Assembly (NCBI GenBank): GCA_019009955.1 | Contig: CM032233.1 | Location: forward strand, 126,348,501 to 126,412,500 | DNA from: Riptortus pedestris | Lineage: Eukaryota; Arthropoda; Insecta; Hemiptera; Alydidae | DNA: 64,000 nucleotides | Direction: 5' to 3' | Part shown: positions 11,191-22,255 of the stretch, one piece after another | Layout of the letters: each line of letters opens with the position of its first letter | Position numbering within the stretch: the stretch's first letter is position 1 | Position numbers and translations under genes: made by a program | The notes under the pieces: model-generated | Told to the model about the DNA's origin: nothing | Seen by the model: only the letters and a program-made list of their open reading frames with translations | The model's database searches: none

Positions 11191-11800
11191 TTTTGTTCTT
11201 TCTGCACAGTGAGGCCAAGCTTTATCGTGAAGCAGAACGACCCCGCTAGACATTAGTCCCCGCCGGCGATTTTCAATGGCGCGTCTAAGCTTTAGCAGTG
11301 TATCACATATTGTCATTCCTCTTGGCAAAAGGTCTATCAGAAGAATGTCTTTCCGGTGAATTTCAGCAGGACGAACTTTTTTTTGCCTTCAAAAACGAAT
11401 AACAGTCTGCACTTGACAATTGGCGGGATTATTGATCGACATAACAACAAACTTCGCCGAATAAGCATACAACTATAACTGGCAGAGACGTCTTACGCAA
11501 TGACATTGTAGACACGATGCGCAATCGGTTCTTACTTTAAAAAGTCCGTCACTTTGTCAGTTTTACAATAGAGAAATCTGCCTAATAACAACAGTAGTAG
11601 TAAGGAATCTCTAAACCTATTCACGAGGGATGAACAGTGACTGGAACGGCCGCCCTAGCTCTCGGCGGAAAGTCCCGAACAGACGACACCTTCCGACCAC
11701 GCACACAATACAAATACAAATATCTTGGTTAATATTCAAGATAGTGTATAACAATATTTATAATAAATTTTATTTATTATAAGATTGGTTCTATACAATT
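10901..11800. repeat. Long inverted repeat (~243-bp arms) enclosing a mariner relic
   Basis: 10901-11143 and the reverse complement of 11559-11800 match almost base for base. Both include AACCAATCTTATAAT, GGAAGGTGTCGTCTGTTCGG, CGTGAATAGGTTTAGAGATT and TACTACTACTGTTGTTATTA. The arms are the 3' halves of two opposed family B copies. The spacer of about 415 bp holds a mariner transposase fragment. Confidence 0.85.
11190..11442 (-). pseudogene. Internally deleted mariner transposase relic
   Basis: From the ATG at 11442-11440 the reverse strand reads through one in-frame TGA to about 11190. It gives an N-terminal helix-turn-helix-like piece (QVQTVIRF, then RPAEIHRK). This joins directly to the mid-transposase segment DILLIDLLPRG, then LRRAIENRRRGLMSSGVVLLHD and KAWPHCA. 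The last is the VxLLHDNARPH motif that carries the second catalytic Asp of mariner transposases. The section normally found between the N-terminal domain and KDILLIDLLPRG is missing, as is everything after the second Asp. It cannot encode an active enzyme. It sits exactly between the two inverted family B arms. Confidence 0.7.
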
Positions 11801-12239
11801 TTTTAATCCGACATATGGTAACAGAGGTATTTCGAATTTTCGAAAATCCTCCCATCTAAACCCTCCCTCCCCCTGGCACGATTTCAGCCGTTAACGAACT
11901 TGATCTTTCTTTTTACATGAAACGACTAAATATCCAGTTTGGTAACGATTAAACTGTAATTGCGACCGCTAGAGCGGTAACAGACAAATATATAGATAGA
12001 TACAGTTTTGAACGGACCTCATTTTCGTCATCTCCTGACACAATTTTTCGATGCGACGTACAGTAACGGAGATATTTCGAATTTTCGAAAATCCCTCGTC
12101 TAAACCCCCCTTCCCACTGGTCCCATTTCAGCCATTAACGAACTTTTGAATATCTGTCTGAACGTTTAAATATCGAGTTTGGTAACGATCAAACAAAAAT
12201 TGCGACCGCTAGAGAGGTAACAGACAAATATATACATAC

Positions 12240-12295
<56 letters not shown>

Positions 12296-12405
12296 TTTTC
12301 AACGGAGCTTATTTTCGTCATCTCCTGGGTAGGATCGAAGGACATTTGAAGAAAAATTTCGAAAATTGCGTCATGAGTACAACCTCAATAGCCAACAACC
12401 AACTA
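11540..12405 (-). repeat. Family B repeats, one and a half copies on the reverse strand
   Basis: The reverse complement shows the family B end (GTGACGGACTTTTTAAAG at 11540), the core, a TTTGTCTGTTACCGCTCTAG at 11960-11990, then a second set of blocks (12005-12240). A (TACA)n(TA)n tract at 12235-12290 follows, and the GAAATTTTTCTTCAAATGTC / ATGAGTACAACCTCAATAGC start block lies at 12300-12400. The hairpin end is lost. Confidence 0.75.
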
Positions 12406-12426
12406 CATACCACAGACTAAAAGTAA

Positions 12427-12690
12427 CACTTACATGGACCTACAAAAGGCTACTTGTATAAATTTATATTAGCAGAAACAAATACATGGAAATGTGACTA
12501 TGAGACTGAACAGACATATGAACACCTCTTATGTGACTGTACATTACATGACGTATCAAGAACAAAAAACTCTTCAAGTACATTACCAAAATGGAATTTT
12601 GCCGACGGCCAAACCGAAACTATTACTTACACACATCAAGGAATTTAATGCATTTATACAAGAATTGGGTACACTTTCCTTGTTCTACGC
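12427..12690 (+). pseudogene. LINE ORF2 C-terminal fragment
   Basis: Around 12454-12640 the frame reads YKFILAETNTWKCDYETEQT, then YEHLLCDC. This matches the C-x2-C..H-x4-C zinc-knuckle end typical of jockey/R1-type ORF2 proteins (a TxEHLLxxC motif). A second frame (12590-12690) continues with PKLLLTHIKEFNAFIQELGT, also typical of that C-terminus, so a frameshift has occurred near 12600. Nothing upstream of the knuckle is present. It lies in the intron before the exon at 12963. Confidence 0.6.
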
Positions 12691-12962
12691 CTACTGTTTA
12701 AACACATATGTTGTTATTGTTACTACTTTATAATATTTTTAATCTAATTATTGTAGACAAACGATTACGTGTATATATCGAAATGTGTGCAGTATCCAAT
12801 GGATGGATACAAACGTTAAATAAAGTCCCACGTTCCAGGGATACCCTGCGTGGAAAACAGAAACTCAGTTCTAAGCTTATGATTAAAATATTGTAAAAAA
12901 ATATGTATTGGTAATTTTATTACACTATGATAGGAGTAACCAGTTTCTCTCTTTTTTTTCAG

Positions 12963-13080
12963 GGTGCTATGCAATGAGCAGTGGACAAATGCCTGTTGCG
13001 AATTTTTCTTATTATTACCAGGAATCACATGCCTCAGAATCTCTAAGTAGGGACAACTACAGGACTCCTAATTCTCAGAG
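12963..13080 (+). CDS. Coding exon 2 of the unrecognised three-exon host gene
   Basis: A strong acceptor precedes it (CTCTTTTTTTTCAG, AG at 12961-12962). The exon gives two bases that complete the split Gly codon from 5884, then 38 codons (CYAMSSGQMPVANFSYYYQE, then SHASESLSRDNYRTPNSQ) and two bases of a further codon. A GT at 13081 is the candidate donor (CAGAG|GTTAGA, weak), in phase with the exon at 15415. If this donor is not used, the same frame ends at a TAA at 13100-13102, giving an alternative C-terminus (..RLDAANY). Ser/Tyr/Asn-rich and hydrophilic; no domain recognised. The intron from 5885 is about 7.1 kb and almost wholly repeat. Confidence 0.6.
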
Positions 13081-13330
13081 GTTAGATGCGGCAAACTATT
13101 AAAGATAAAAATTCTGTAGTGAATTCGTGGATAACTGCTATCATCAAGAATTTTATTAAAGCAAACCTTAAAATATTATACATAATATAAATATTATATA
13201 TAATATTTGTTTCTGGTGGAATATATTTAGGGATTATTTATGGATCATTTTACAAGAAACAAACTATTAATTTCAGTCAATACTTAAATATTTCAGTATC
13301 AACGTGACTAGAAAGATAAAAATAATGGAA

Positions 13331-13332
<2 letters not shown>

Positions 13333-13395
<63 letters not shown>
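13333..13395. repeat. Compound (TG)n(AG)n microsatellite
   Basis: TG repeats (13333-13372) switch to GA repeats (13372-13395). Confidence 0.95.
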
Positions 13396-14078
13396 TTTTA
13401 ACTTGAGGGTACTTTTCAAAACATGGCTACCTACCATTCATTTTAAAGGTCCATTAAAAGCTTTAAAGCATCTAACCTATTATAAATTTCCGATGAAATA
13501 TAATGCTCACAAGAAATTAGAAACATTGAGAACATGTTTTTTTTTTAAAAATAAATACTCATCTAGGGTCTGTGTCTGAAACGCCTGCAGATTACAATTT
13601 AGATATCTGTTATTGATGATATTAAATAAAATACTCATAGCAAAACTTGTGTATACTTAATTATAAATAACCGCAACACAAAACGTAATTTGAATTAAAC
13701 CTTTGAGCAAAAATCAGCAATGTTTTCTGATATCTTACCAAATAAACAGTCTTTCCTTCGCCTCCAAATAAAATTCCATAAATACGAATGTTCAATTTAA
13801 AATTGAAGCGCTAATTAAACTATACCAGCCATCTGCTAGCAACTAGACCAACCAAGGATGCCCCCTGAAGAGTGCTGACCTCTACAGCCTACTTTGTAAA
13901 TACTATCTGAGGGGGATCCTTGGGTTCAAAGTGCAAGAGATAAAGAAGACAGGCTGGGACAGTAGAGTGAGTAGGACAGCAGAGGAGAGAGTAGAGCCTC
14001 CCATGGGCAGCAGCAGTTTTAGCTTTTTCTCACACCCATTCTTTAGAACTTCCAGCATGAGTGAGTAAAGGAAGGAGC
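13396..14078. other. Intronic or intergenic sequence without a gene
   Basis: A/T-rich then mixed sequence. Nothing coding or repetitive is recognised before the minisatellite begins at 14079. Confidence 0.5.
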
Positions 14079-14396
14079 ATCCAGGGGGAGACCAGGATGG
14101 AGGGAGGAAGAGGGAGAACACCATAGCAGCATCCAGGGGGAGAACAGGATGGAGGGAGGAAGAGGGAGAACACCATAGCAGCATCCAGGGGGAGAACAGG
14201 ATGGAGGGAGGAAGAGGGAGAACACCATAGCAGCATCCAGGGGGAGAACAGGATGGAGGGAGGAAGAGGGAGAACACCATAGCAGCATCCAGGGGGAGAA
14301 CAGGATGGAGGGAGGAAGAGGGAGAACACCATAGCAGCATCCAGGGGGAGAACAGGATGGAGGGAGGAAGAGGGAGAACACCATAGCAGCATCCAG
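14079..14396. repeat. 52-bp minisatellite, six copies
   Basis: Units start with ATCCAGGGGGAGAACAGGAT at 14079, 14131, 14183, 14235, 14287 and 14339, with a partial seventh at 14391. Each continues with a purine-rich AGGGAGGAAGAGGGAGAAC and CACCATAGCAGC. Copies are almost identical, with few base differences between 14079 and 14390. The + strand is strongly purine-rich. All reading frames through it are by-products of the repeat. Confidence 0.95.
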
Positions 14397-14529
14397 GACA
14401 GTATCACCATATCAATAGTATCCCTTGAAGTAATGTATATACTAACTCACTAACACATATATGCCCTGCAATAGCCCATCCAACCATATCTTGTAATTAT
14501 TCAATATACTATTAATGGTAATAACCGTT

Positions 14530-14796
14530 TTATAAATCATGGTCCTCCGGTATCAAATCACACATACAAAATTTACATGAACCAGCACCTCTCTTAAAAT
14601 ATTTACAAGCCGTTAGCGGGTAAGGCCGAAGGGCTTGTAAATACAACGAATCTAATGTACTTCTACTCGTTCTAGATACGTTTTTATTTCTTTGTTTTAC
14701 TGAAGCCCAATGTAATTCCAGCCTCTGGCTCTGAGCACCTTTGTTTGAGTCAATGAAGATTTTTGTATACTTAACAACGTAATGTATATACCTCAT
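14530..14796 (-). pseudogene. Possible LINE ORF2 C-terminal scrap
   Basis: An 88-codon reverse-strand frame contains QALRPYPLTACKYFKRGAGS followed by CKFCMCDLIPEDHDL. The layout, a short basic stretch and then C-x2-C plus an ExDH element, resembles the zinc-knuckle end of non-LTR ORF2 proteins. The match is weak and there is no flanking reverse transcriptase. It could be a chance frame. Confidence 0.25.
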
Positions 14797-15400
14797 TTCT
14801 CCAATTTGCTATATTCCCTTATAGGCATTTAAGCAATGACAACATATTGTTAATTCTGTATTTACATTGTTAATTTTGCATATTAGACGTTCTTCTTTCT
14901 TTTATCCTGGGCTTCATCAGATGACCTTAATCACATAATTTGTTGGTACACCAAAGTGACCAAATCTTCTTACTCCGGATGAACTTAAAAATAACTTCAA
15001 TCCTTAGTTGTTTACTTAATTGAAAAATGTTCATTATAATTAATTGTAGACCACGAATGAAATAATATATTGATTAGAATTTATATTTAGTTTACATGTT
15101 AAGGTTCCCAAACATATGGAGTTATTTAATAAAAGTAATTATAATTACTGAATTAGTAATCTAAGAGATATCTAATAAGTAATCTGCAGGACTCTTCAAA
15201 AACATACACCACATGTTTAAGAGACTGATTCAGACTGATTCTTGTAACAATATTTTTAGATTTATATTTTTTAATTCAGTACTATAGAGTAATTGTAAAA
15301 GGAATAATATCTATAATCTTTGTTAAAACATGCTAGAATTGATAACGATTTTATATAGTCATCAGGAATACTGGACACAAGACAACTAACAAATAAATTT
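14797..15400. other. AT-rich intronic sequence
   Basis: Non-repetitive AT-rich DNA with scattered TAATTA motifs. Nothing coding is seen until the acceptor at 15413. Confidence 0.5.
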
Positions 15401-15414
15401 ACAATATTTTACAG

Positions 15415-15520
15415 ATACTCACAATCGCTAAATGGCTGCCACGTCTCACCCCCCGCCTTCATGAATTTTTCTTCTAACAACCCTCCGGATTTCTATTACG
15501 AGCAGGAACCTAGGAGATGA
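15415..15520 (+). CDS. Terminal coding exon 3 of the unrecognised host gene
   Basis: The acceptor AATATTTTACAG (AG at 15413-15414) is followed by one base that completes the AG|A Arg codon from 13080. Then come 34 codons (YSQSLNGCHVSPPAFMNFSS, NNPPDFYYEQEPRR) and TGA at 15518-15520. It is GC-richer than its surroundings and continues the Ser/Asn/Pro/Tyr bias of the earlier exons. The phase agrees with exon 2. Together the three exons give about 115 residues of hydrophilic, probably disordered C-terminus. No family assignment is possible from this part alone. Confidence 0.55.
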
Positions 15521-16289
15521 TTTTTTTATGCAAGATTTTCTATTGTAACTATAGAATAGGATTGATAGGATCAAATTAATTAAAGTTCCTATATAATTGT
15601 ATTTATTGTGAATATTAATATTTATTACTAATATTTAGTCAATCGTTACCAAGTTCTTGGAGGAGTACACTTACATAAAAATAATGTTTTTGATCATAAT
15701 TTTATTTGAAGAAATGTTTCATATAAATATCTCCATGTCCTCTATTATTTTATAATTGGCTTTTATGTTTCTTTTTTGGTCGTATACTTATTAAACTTAT
15801 TTCATGTAAAAGAAACTATCTAAAATTAAAAGATGACCTCTGTTATTACCGTACCAAATTTGTCTTTCATGATACAATACTATTTTTATAAGTGTTGGTA
15901 TTTTAATTGTCTGATGCAAATTTGCATGCCACACAACTGAATCTTAGAAAATATTCAATAAGTATAAAAAAGTAGGAGTGTTTAGGAATATACGTTTATT
16001 TAATAAAAAACTGTGTTTGACTTAAAATAAATTGTCTCATGTTTGAAGGGATAAATTGAAGAAGAGGTGATTTTTATATTTACTTTTATGATAAATAGAC
16101 TTCTTATTTATGGTAACCAGAATAATGTTTGACACAATTGTATTTTTTAGGATATTTTTATAAACTTATGTGTTATGGTGATCTGAATGTGATAATAGAA
16201 TTTTCGAAATAAAATGGATACCTCCTAAATATTTCTATTTGTTTATTTGTGAACCTTTTCTGCTAAATATACAAATTTCATATATATTC
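15521..16289 (+). other. Probable 3' untranslated and downstream region
   Basis: A/T-rich sequence without open frames. AATAAA occurs at about 16002 and in CGAAATAAAATGG near 16208; either could be a polyadenylation signal for the gene ending at 15520. Placement is inference. Confidence 0.35.
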
Positions 16290-16810
16290 TATTACGTTTA
16301 TTACAAAAAAAAGTAATAATCGTTGTTTATTAGGGTTCTTTTGGATTGCAAAATTAAACACACACAAGCATTAGAGTTTTATTACTGTACAATTTATTTA
16401 ACAATGCACTACACACTTGGTTAATTATTCTTAACTACTACTCACAGTATGCACTGATAGCTTCACTGTTCTTCTTATTGCACAGTCCAATGGCTCACTC
16501 ACGATCGCTGAAGTTCACAAAAACACGGCACTGATCTTCTCAATGATAACGGTACTGCACTGTCCCTTTACTTTTTCACTGCACTGCACTGCTCTTTACA
16601 CAAAAACGGCACAATACAGTTCTTCACATAAAATACTTTACTGCATTGCAACTAAACGCACTGTTCACTAAAGCCGCACTGAACGCACTGTTGATCAAAG
16701 TAGACGTGTCCAGATCGTGGACGCGTATTGCCGAGGACCATCCGTCGGCTACTTTGATCTACTTAGCACTTCTTAAATATGTGATTAACTCTGTTTAATT
16801 TTTCATGTAA
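16290..16810 (-). mobile_element. Decayed solo LTR of the third gypsy family
   Basis: It aligns along its length with the LTR at 60874-61408: TATTACGTTTATTAC start, GGGTTCTTTTGGATTGCAAA, GCACTG clusters, CTACTTTGATCTACTTAGCA and a degenerate TTTTTCATGTAA end. The terminal TG and CA have mutated. TA-rich DNA lies on both sides, but a clean duplication is not visible. Confidence 0.65.
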
Positions 16811-17216
16811 GTATATATATATATATATATACTAGCTCAGATACCCGGCTTCCCCCGGAAATTGATTTGAGGCTGAATGGTGATGGTATTTTTTAACCCC
16901 CACTCCTGCCCGTCTCTAGAAATGTTAGTATGTTGTTACAATGAAAGCATTTGTGCTAATACATATACCGAGTTTTATTTATTTCGGTTGGGTCTTTCGT
17001 CCCAAATAAAAGTGTTCACTTCCGCTATAGGTTTTATCGTATATCTCGTTTATAATTCGGTATACGAAAAAAGTGTATATAACAAAAGTTACTCTAAATA
17101 ACAAAATAAAAAACTTTCGTTGTGTTCACATTTGCCGAAAAACCAATAGGAAACGAAATATCACTATTTTTAATTTCTGGCTTCTGGAAAAAAATCAATG
17201 TACAGACAGAGGATAC

Positions 17217-17258
<42 letters not shown>

Positions 17259-17930
17259 TAGCTCAGATACCCGGCTTCGCTCGGGAATTCATTTGAGGCT
17301 GAATGGCGATGGTATTTTTTTGGCAAGGCTTTACTTTGCACAATATTTTGACATTTACCCGTTACAGTGTTTAGTGTAAATACCTGTCGTTTCTGTGGAT
17401 TTGTTAATAATAAAATTATTTTTTTATGTAAGACTTCACCATATTGTCATATTTCCTGTGTATTATGCATAGATTTCAATTATTAAGCACAAAATATTAA
17501 CATACATTTGAATTAAATTTTCCTGGTGAGGTTCCTGGTAGTTCCAAAGAATTGTTGAGCAATTTTTTCTAAATAACAACATAAACAACTTTTGTTATGT
17601 GCATATTTACCGAAACCCCAAAAGGAAACGAAATATCACTGTTTTTAATTTCAGCTCTCCCTTATAATCCCCACTCCTGCCCTTCCCAAAAAATGTTAGT
17701 ATAGCTTATTATAATAAAGGCGTTAGTAATAATTCACATACCGAGTTTCATAAAATTCGGTTCAGCCGTTTATGCGTGAAAAGATAACAAACAAACAAAC
17801 AAACAAACAGACACCAAAGAAATAAAATTCAGTTATGGTGTCTATGACATGTGAAACGAAAAGTTATCGTGAAATTTCGCGAAAAAAATCAATGTACAGA
17901 CGTAGGTTACAATTTTATATATATAAACTT
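16811..17930 (+). repeat. Two concatenated short family A copies
   Basis: Copy one runs from the head at 16831 (after a TA tract) to the tail at 17222. It has lost most of the head module, jumping to the monomer core at 16895. A TA tract (17222-17256) leads straight into a second head at 17257, with a tail at 17780-17925 (AACAAACAAAC, then ACGTAGGTTACAATTTTA). They show the head-to-tail order ACTAGC..(TA)nACTAGC. Confidence 0.8.
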
Positions 17931-18039
17931 TATGTTTGTGAGACTAATTTATTTATGGTTCAATAACAGTGCCTGTTGAAAACAATATCTTTTAATCTAG
18001 TAACAAGAAAATAATTAATTATTTTACAATATTCAATTT

Positions 18040-18620
18040 TTTCCTATAGATACGGCTCCAAGTATTTGCCTATAACCTGATGCAATTACACAGAAATTTA
18101 ATATATACACATGAATCTTCAATGATTCCATGAAGATGCCGTATATCTATACCTTCATTTTTTATGACATTGCCGATATATTGAATCTATTTTCCCAAAA
18201 ATGGAATACGTATGCTTAAAAATTGAATACTTATACACTATTATTGCATATCATTATTTATATGAGAGACGTTTTGCACATAAACTGTTATCTTTGCACA
18301 TTGATGTAATATGAATCTATTGAAATTGAATGCATACACACAAAAATCGAATGTCTATTATGATTTTTAAGTAGTTTATGGCTATGTATCGAATATACTT
18401 CCCAAAAACTTTACATGTTTACTTCAATTTCAAGTTCCTATAGATTGGTCACAATGGGTGTGCCTATCTATTGATTCGATTTGAAACCAGTCAAATACAT
18501 ACGCCGATATTTTGAAAATTGTTAAAAATGTTTTGATTTTCGATTGATACATTTTCGATGTACTTGACCAAATTTAGGTTACTTTTCCAAAACAATCATT
18601 TGTAACGCATAAAAATTTAT
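18040..18620. repeat. Family C AT-rich repeat
   Basis: Loosely repeated phrases such as TTTCCCAAAAATGGAATAC, TTGAATACTTATACACTATT and CATTATTTATATG occur here and again at 19230-19470 and 33050-33900. The copies are diverged. No coding capacity. Confidence 0.5.
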
Positions 18621-18635
18621 TTTTTCTGTAATCGA

Positions 18636-20385
18636 CGAATAATGGAAACATTACTAAACTGAAATGAGTGAAGAAAGTGAAACATTTTACAATAGAGTGA
18701 AGAAAGTGAATTGCCTTCTTAATTAGTAATAAGTATAAATTAAAAAATAATTTGAAGTTGGAAATTAAATGCTTTTAAATGTTTCTTAACATTGTAAGAA
18801 TTTATTTTAACAAAGTAAATTGAAATGTGAATGAATTATTGGTGGAAATAATCAATATATTTTAAAATTTAAATATAATAATAATTACCTTCCTTGTTTA
18901 TAACCTGCACTTGTTTATAACTGCACTACTTCACAATCATCACTAGTTGTTTTATAACTATGCTTATAACCTTTCACAACCATGCTTATAACCTACCAAC
19001 AGCATACCATAATATTCCAACATCCTAATTTTGTTCATATTCTGGTTAGATCTGATCATGTATTACACGATTACGAAAAAAATTAATATTACACTCGTAA
19101 CGAAAGTAGAATTTACAACTCTCGTGAAATTACCACACTCGGTTCGCTCGTGTGGGTAAACATTTCACTCGAGTTGTAAAATGATCTACTTTCGTCACTA
19201 TTGTTTACATTATTTACCTATTCCTTTGGATTCCCCTCTAAGCATTTGAATGATAGCTTGATGCGATTTCACAGAAATTGTGATACGGACACTTTAAAAC
19301 TCAATGGTATCGTGAAAATTTCGTGTATCAATAACTACATTTTTGATGCTACCCCTATATACAGAAACTCATTTCCCAAAAATGGAATAGACAAGCTTAA
19401 TATTGAATACTTTTAACCTATTTTCGTATACCATTATTTATATGTTATACATACGAGTATAAAAATAAAAATTCAGTCACGCTGAAGCTCCGTAAACTAA
19501 GCAGTTTCCCACGTGCTGGTATAACAAACTTTTGATCTCATTTCACCACATATTCTCTATTTCTATGTAAAAAAACGATGGGCAAAATGCTTTTTTTTTG
19601 GGGGGGGGGGGTAATATCATGCGACACGACTTATAATAACGGAGATATTTTGAATTACCATATTCTAAATATTGCAGGTCCAATTTAATTTATTTATTTT
19701 AAGAGTTTTGCGTCTTAGGCGATATTGCACATTTAAATTTTATAAAAGAAAAAAAAATCTAACTACTAGTAGAAGAATACAAAACCCGACCCATTAGCTT
19801 GAGTTGGAAAAATTGGACGTAAATAAATAATAATAATAATACAAAAACGCAACATATAGAACAAAATCCCAACATATAGAAAAAAAATGAAACATATATA
19901 ACAAAAACGGAGCAAAATATTAAATAAAAATAATCAAGCAGAACATTATTAAACAAAACTCAGAACACAACGGAAAAAAGAACAATACCAATAAAATAGT
20001 TATTTATTATACAAGTGGCGAAAGTAGATCATTTTACAACTCGAGTGAAACGTTTACCCACACGAGCGAAGCGATCACAACTAGTGATGATAGTGAAGTA
20101 GTGCAGTTATAAACAAGGAAGGTAATTATTATTATATTTAAATTTTAAAATATATTGATTATTTCCACCAATAATTCATTCACATTTCAATTTATTTTGT
20201 TAAAATAAATTCTTACAATGTTATGAAACTTTTAAAAGCATTTAATTTCCATCTTCAAATTATTTTTTAATTTATACTTATTACTAATTAAGAAGGCAAT
20301 TCACTTTCTTCACTCTATTGCAAAATGTTTCACTTTCTTCACTCATTTCAGTTTAGTAATGTTACCATTATTCAACGATTACAGA
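18636..20385. mobile_element. Foldback-like element with ~300-bp inverted arms
   Basis: 18636-18960 matches the reverse complement of 20083-20385 closely (ACTAAACTGAAATGAGTGAA, TTGCCTTCTTAATTAGTAAT, ATAACTGCACTACTTCAC). A second inverted pair lies inside it: 19134-19199 (GTGTGGGTAAACATTTCACT.., ATGATCTACTTTCGTCACT) against 20017-20080. Between the arms are family C sequence and a poly-G run (19601). No transposase is seen, so it is non-autonomous. Confidence 0.7.
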
Positions 20386-20597
20386 AAAATATAATAAATA
20401 GATGTTAAAAGAGTATCATATATTATTATAAATATTAAATTACGTAGTAGTAAAAGTTAAAATAGTTTTTTACGTTTAAAAAACTGGTAGCGACACCATT
20501 GTCATGTGAGTTGGTAGCTTATAGCAATGTTCAAAAACGTTGGTTATAATTGGATGAGTGTTGTATGTTTTTCAAGGAGAGTAAAGAACTTAATGCG

Positions 20598-21440
20598 TCA
20601 GAGAAAAGGATAATCTGTGAATTTTGAATGCTTTTTAATTTCGTAAGAGATAAGTAAATAGCATAAAATTCTGCAGAGAAAATACTTGTTCTGTTGCTTG
20701 ACTTTTGAGTATTTCTTTATCATTAATAATTGTAGCATCTGCAGTTCCGATGTCAGTCGTGAATGTGTATAGTGCGTTTGGTTTATTTCCAATTATTGAA
20801 TTGTAGGCAATGTTGTAAAATTTGGAAGAAAGGAGATTGCTTTTATGAAATTTGGTCAAAGTAAAATTTATATTCACGCTATTTACTCTCCAAGGAGGGA
20901 ATGTCAGATGAGTATTAGTGTACATAGATATCTGTAAAATGTTAAAATGAATAGAATTTTCTGATGTGTGAATGATCAGTGGTTTTTGACTAGTACGCTT
21001 TACAGCATATTTGTTATCTAAATTGTTTGTTAAAAATGTATATATGCAAGGAGTATTCAGCGCTTTACATTTTAAAATAAATTTTAGTCAAATAATGTAT
21101 CTTCTATATTTTAATAGAGGATCTCCAACTTATGGGCTTTCTACAGGACTAGTTCTGAACGACCCAGTTGCTATTCTCACTCCTGTATCGTGTATTGTAT
21201 CTAACATTTTAAGAATTTTCGAGGTGGCCGATGAAAATGCGAAAGATCCATAGTCCAGTAAAGATCTGGTATAGGAACGATAAAGACTCAGCACTAAACA
21301 TCTGCTAGGTCCCCGTTTGGTATTACTCAGGATTCTCACGATGCACTTATCAACTAGCCCTTTTAAAAGAGGAATCCATGTTACTTTTCTCTCAAATTTC
21401 AGTCCTAAGAACTTACTTTCGTCCGTCTAGTTTATTGTAA
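20598..21440 (-). pseudogene. LINE ORF2 relic (RT end plus RNase H start)
   Basis: The reverse strand from about 21430 reads a segment with KFLGLKF and VTWIPLLKGL. It continues with LVLSLYRSYTRSLLDYGSFA, LDTIHDTGVRIATGSFRTSP and VESP. This is the conserved post-RT region of jockey/I-type ORF2 (YRSxxRSxLDYGS and ALGAFRTSP motifs). After stops and a frameshift, 20925-20635 continues with an RNase H-like piece (GTADATIINDKEI). Several stop codons and shifts show it is dead. Family B begins just beyond its 5' side. Confidence 0.7.
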
Positions 21441-21532
21441 TCCCCAAATGTGACAAGTCGTATTTTCTCTTTCATGTAAAGGCGGTGTATATAATTTTCT
21501 CTGTAGATATTTTGAATCCAGTGAGTGAGCGC

Positions 21533-21651
21533 CATTATCCCTTAAGGGGAATCAGCTATTGAAGTTGTATTCATGACGCGATTTTCGAAAGATTTCTTCA
21601 AATGTCCATCGATCCTACACAGGAGATGACGAAAATGAGCTCCGTTCAAAA

Positions 21652-21703
<52 letters not shown>

Positions 21704-22255
21704 ACATATATATCCATATATATCCCATATATATACACATATATATCACATATATATATACATATATATCCCAGCCACCGTATATATGTGTGTATGTATA
21801 TATTTGTCTGTTACCTCTCTAGCGGTCGCAATTTTTGTTTGATCGTTACCAAACTCGATATTTAAACGTTTTATGTAAAAAGACAGATCAAGTTCGTTAA
21901 TGGCTGAAATGGGACCAGTGGGAGGGGGGGGGTTACACGAGGGATTTTCGAAAATTCGAAATATCTCCGTTACTGTACGTCGGATCGAAAAATTGTATAG
22001 AACCTATCTTATTGCAAATTAAATTTACTATAAATATTGTTATATACATTTATTACCTATCTTGAATATTAACCGAGATATTTTCAGTTTTGTTGAGTGT
22101 AACGGACGAGCTGTGGTCGCTTCTTTTAGATTCCGCCGAAAGCTAGTTCGGCCGTTTCCGTAACTGTTGGGCACTCGTATGGACATTTCTCTATTGTATA
22201 ACTTTACGTGGGAAATCTGCTTAGTTTACGCAGCCCCTGCGTGATGGACTTTTTG
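21533..22255 (+). repeat. Family B repeat, full-length copy
   Basis: Starts with CCCTTAAGGGGAATCAGCTA (one mismatch in the palindrome). A TA/CATA tract follows at 21653-21790, then TTTGTCTGTTACCTCTCTAG and the core blocks. It ends with ACGTGGGAAATCTGC and CCCTGCGTGATGGACTTTTT. Confidence 0.8.

Noticed and set aside
13903..14410. Repetitive reverse-strand frames of 113-145 codons
   Set aside because: All three frames stay open through a 52-bp minisatellite; three different open frames over the same repeat argue against coding.
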